A program made the position numbers and the translations under genes. The notes under the pieces are model-generated. The model did no database searches and was not told the origin of the DNA. It worked only from the letters and a program-made list of their open reading frames with translations. Below, one piece after another: positions 11,046 through 11,337 of a DNA stretch of 11,337 bases. The DNA is from Methanoregula sp. (GTDB lineage: Archaea; Halobacteriota; Methanomicrobia; Methanomicrobiales; Methanospirillaceae): assembly GCF_002835825.1 (NCBI RefSeq), contig NZ_PIZH01000029.1:1-11337 (forward strand). Reading direction: 5' to 3'. The number at the start of each line of letters is the position of its first letter. The stretch's first letter is position 1.

Positions 11046-11337
11046 TCATAAGGGACGGGATTTGTCGCCCGTGACAAAACAGAACGGGTCTTCGGCAGCA
11101 AAGTCCCCGCCTGCGGCATGGGCCCTTACGCGGCACCCCCCGCCGCACATCCTGCGGTGACGGCAGGTCCCGCAGCGGCCGGAGAACTGCATCTCCTTTC
11201 TGCGGAACAGCGCCAAGGAGGGATTCTCCGCCTCAGCCCAGAGGTTGCTGAAGCGCCGGTTCCGAACATTACCGCTAACGAATTCACGCGAACGGGCGAA
11301 CTGGCAGGGCCAGACATTACCCTGTGCATCGATGTTC
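11046..11337 (-). CDS. Radical SAM protein, C-terminal SPASM domain (5' partial)
   Basis: Reading the minus strand from the right edge, one frame is open for 96 residues to a TGA (complement of 11046-11048). It has no start inside the window because the N-terminal radical SAM barrel lies beyond it. The fragment begins with NIDAQGNVWPCQF (the SPASM GX4C element, with Cys11). It then shows Cys55, Cys58, Cys64, Cys68 and Cys86 in CX2C-X5-C-X3-C-X17-C spacing, the ligand pattern of auxiliary [4Fe-4S] clusters in SPASM proteins. The stretch from CGTC through CGGGCRVRAHA to GDFAAEDPFC most resembles the heme-pathway group (AhbC, AhbD, NirJ), in which this tail is conserved. That places it as a possible enzyme of alternative heme or heme d1 synthesis, but other SPASM enzymes share the pattern and the substrate cannot be told from the tail alone. 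Confidence 0.85.
   Translation of the reverse strand, partial: NIDAQGNVWPCQFARSREFVSGNVRNRRFSNLWAEAENPSLALFRRKEMQFSGRCGTCRHRRMCGGGCRVRAHAAGGDFAAEDPFCFVTGDKSRPL

Noticed and set aside
11126..11329. Minus-strand open frame of 67 codons with an ATG near the right edge
   Set aside because: It is out of frame with the SPASM cysteine pattern, which runs open from the edge to the stop at 11046 and is clearly the true reading frame.

Overview
The window looks like chromosomal DNA from a GC-rich methanogenic euryarchaeon, most likely of the order Methanomicrobiales (Methanoregula-like). The reasons are TATA boxes of the archaeal type (CTTATATA and CTTATATG) ahead of two genes, Shine-Dalgarno sites, poly-T tracts after genes instead of classic bacterial hairpin terminators, a gyrBA operon of the kind euryarchaea carry, and soluble multi-PAS signalling proteins with the 'FTGKG' receiver and repeated 'SEEKYR' PAS junctions that are abundant in these methanogens. 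The taxonomic call is inference from protein style; no search was run.

Layout, left to right. Bases 1-183 are the 3' end of an unrecognised plus-strand gene. An AT-rich intergenic region (184-369) carries the probable gyrB promoter and a symmetric repeat cluster. gyrB (370-2454) and gyrA (2444-4942) follow as an overlapping, translationally coupled pair; both use TTG starts with strong Shine-Dalgarno sites. A poly-T tract after gyrA probably ends that transcript. Next is a two-gene unit: a YjbQ/UPF0047 family protein (5033-5449) and a QueG-like double [4Fe-4S] protein (5454-6263). A leader region of about 200 bases with a very good TATA box precedes a signalling pair: a soluble hybrid sensor kinase (REC-PAS-PAS-PAS-HisKA_2-HATPase, 6461-8827) and a response regulator (REC-PAS-PAS, 8831-9994). 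The last 1.3 kb is on the minus strand: a DUF475/TerC-like membrane protein (10069-10986) and, upstream of it, the C-terminal SPASM domain of a radical SAM protein that runs off the right edge (11046-11337).

How the genes work together. GyrB and GyrA form the A2B2 gyrase that introduces negative supercoils using ATP. The kinase and regulator probably form a cytoplasmic phosphorelay; neither protein has a DNA-binding domain, so the output must go through another partner. The remaining genes (YjbQ, QueG-like, DUF475, SPASM protein) have no obvious common pathway.

No convincing undescribed multi-gene system, mobile element, CRISPR array or RNA gene was found. The points that most merit a second look are an insertion of about 60 residues in GyrB, the repeat cluster at the gyrB promoter, a QueG-like protein in a lineage not expected to make queuosine, and a two-component pair without a recognisable output.
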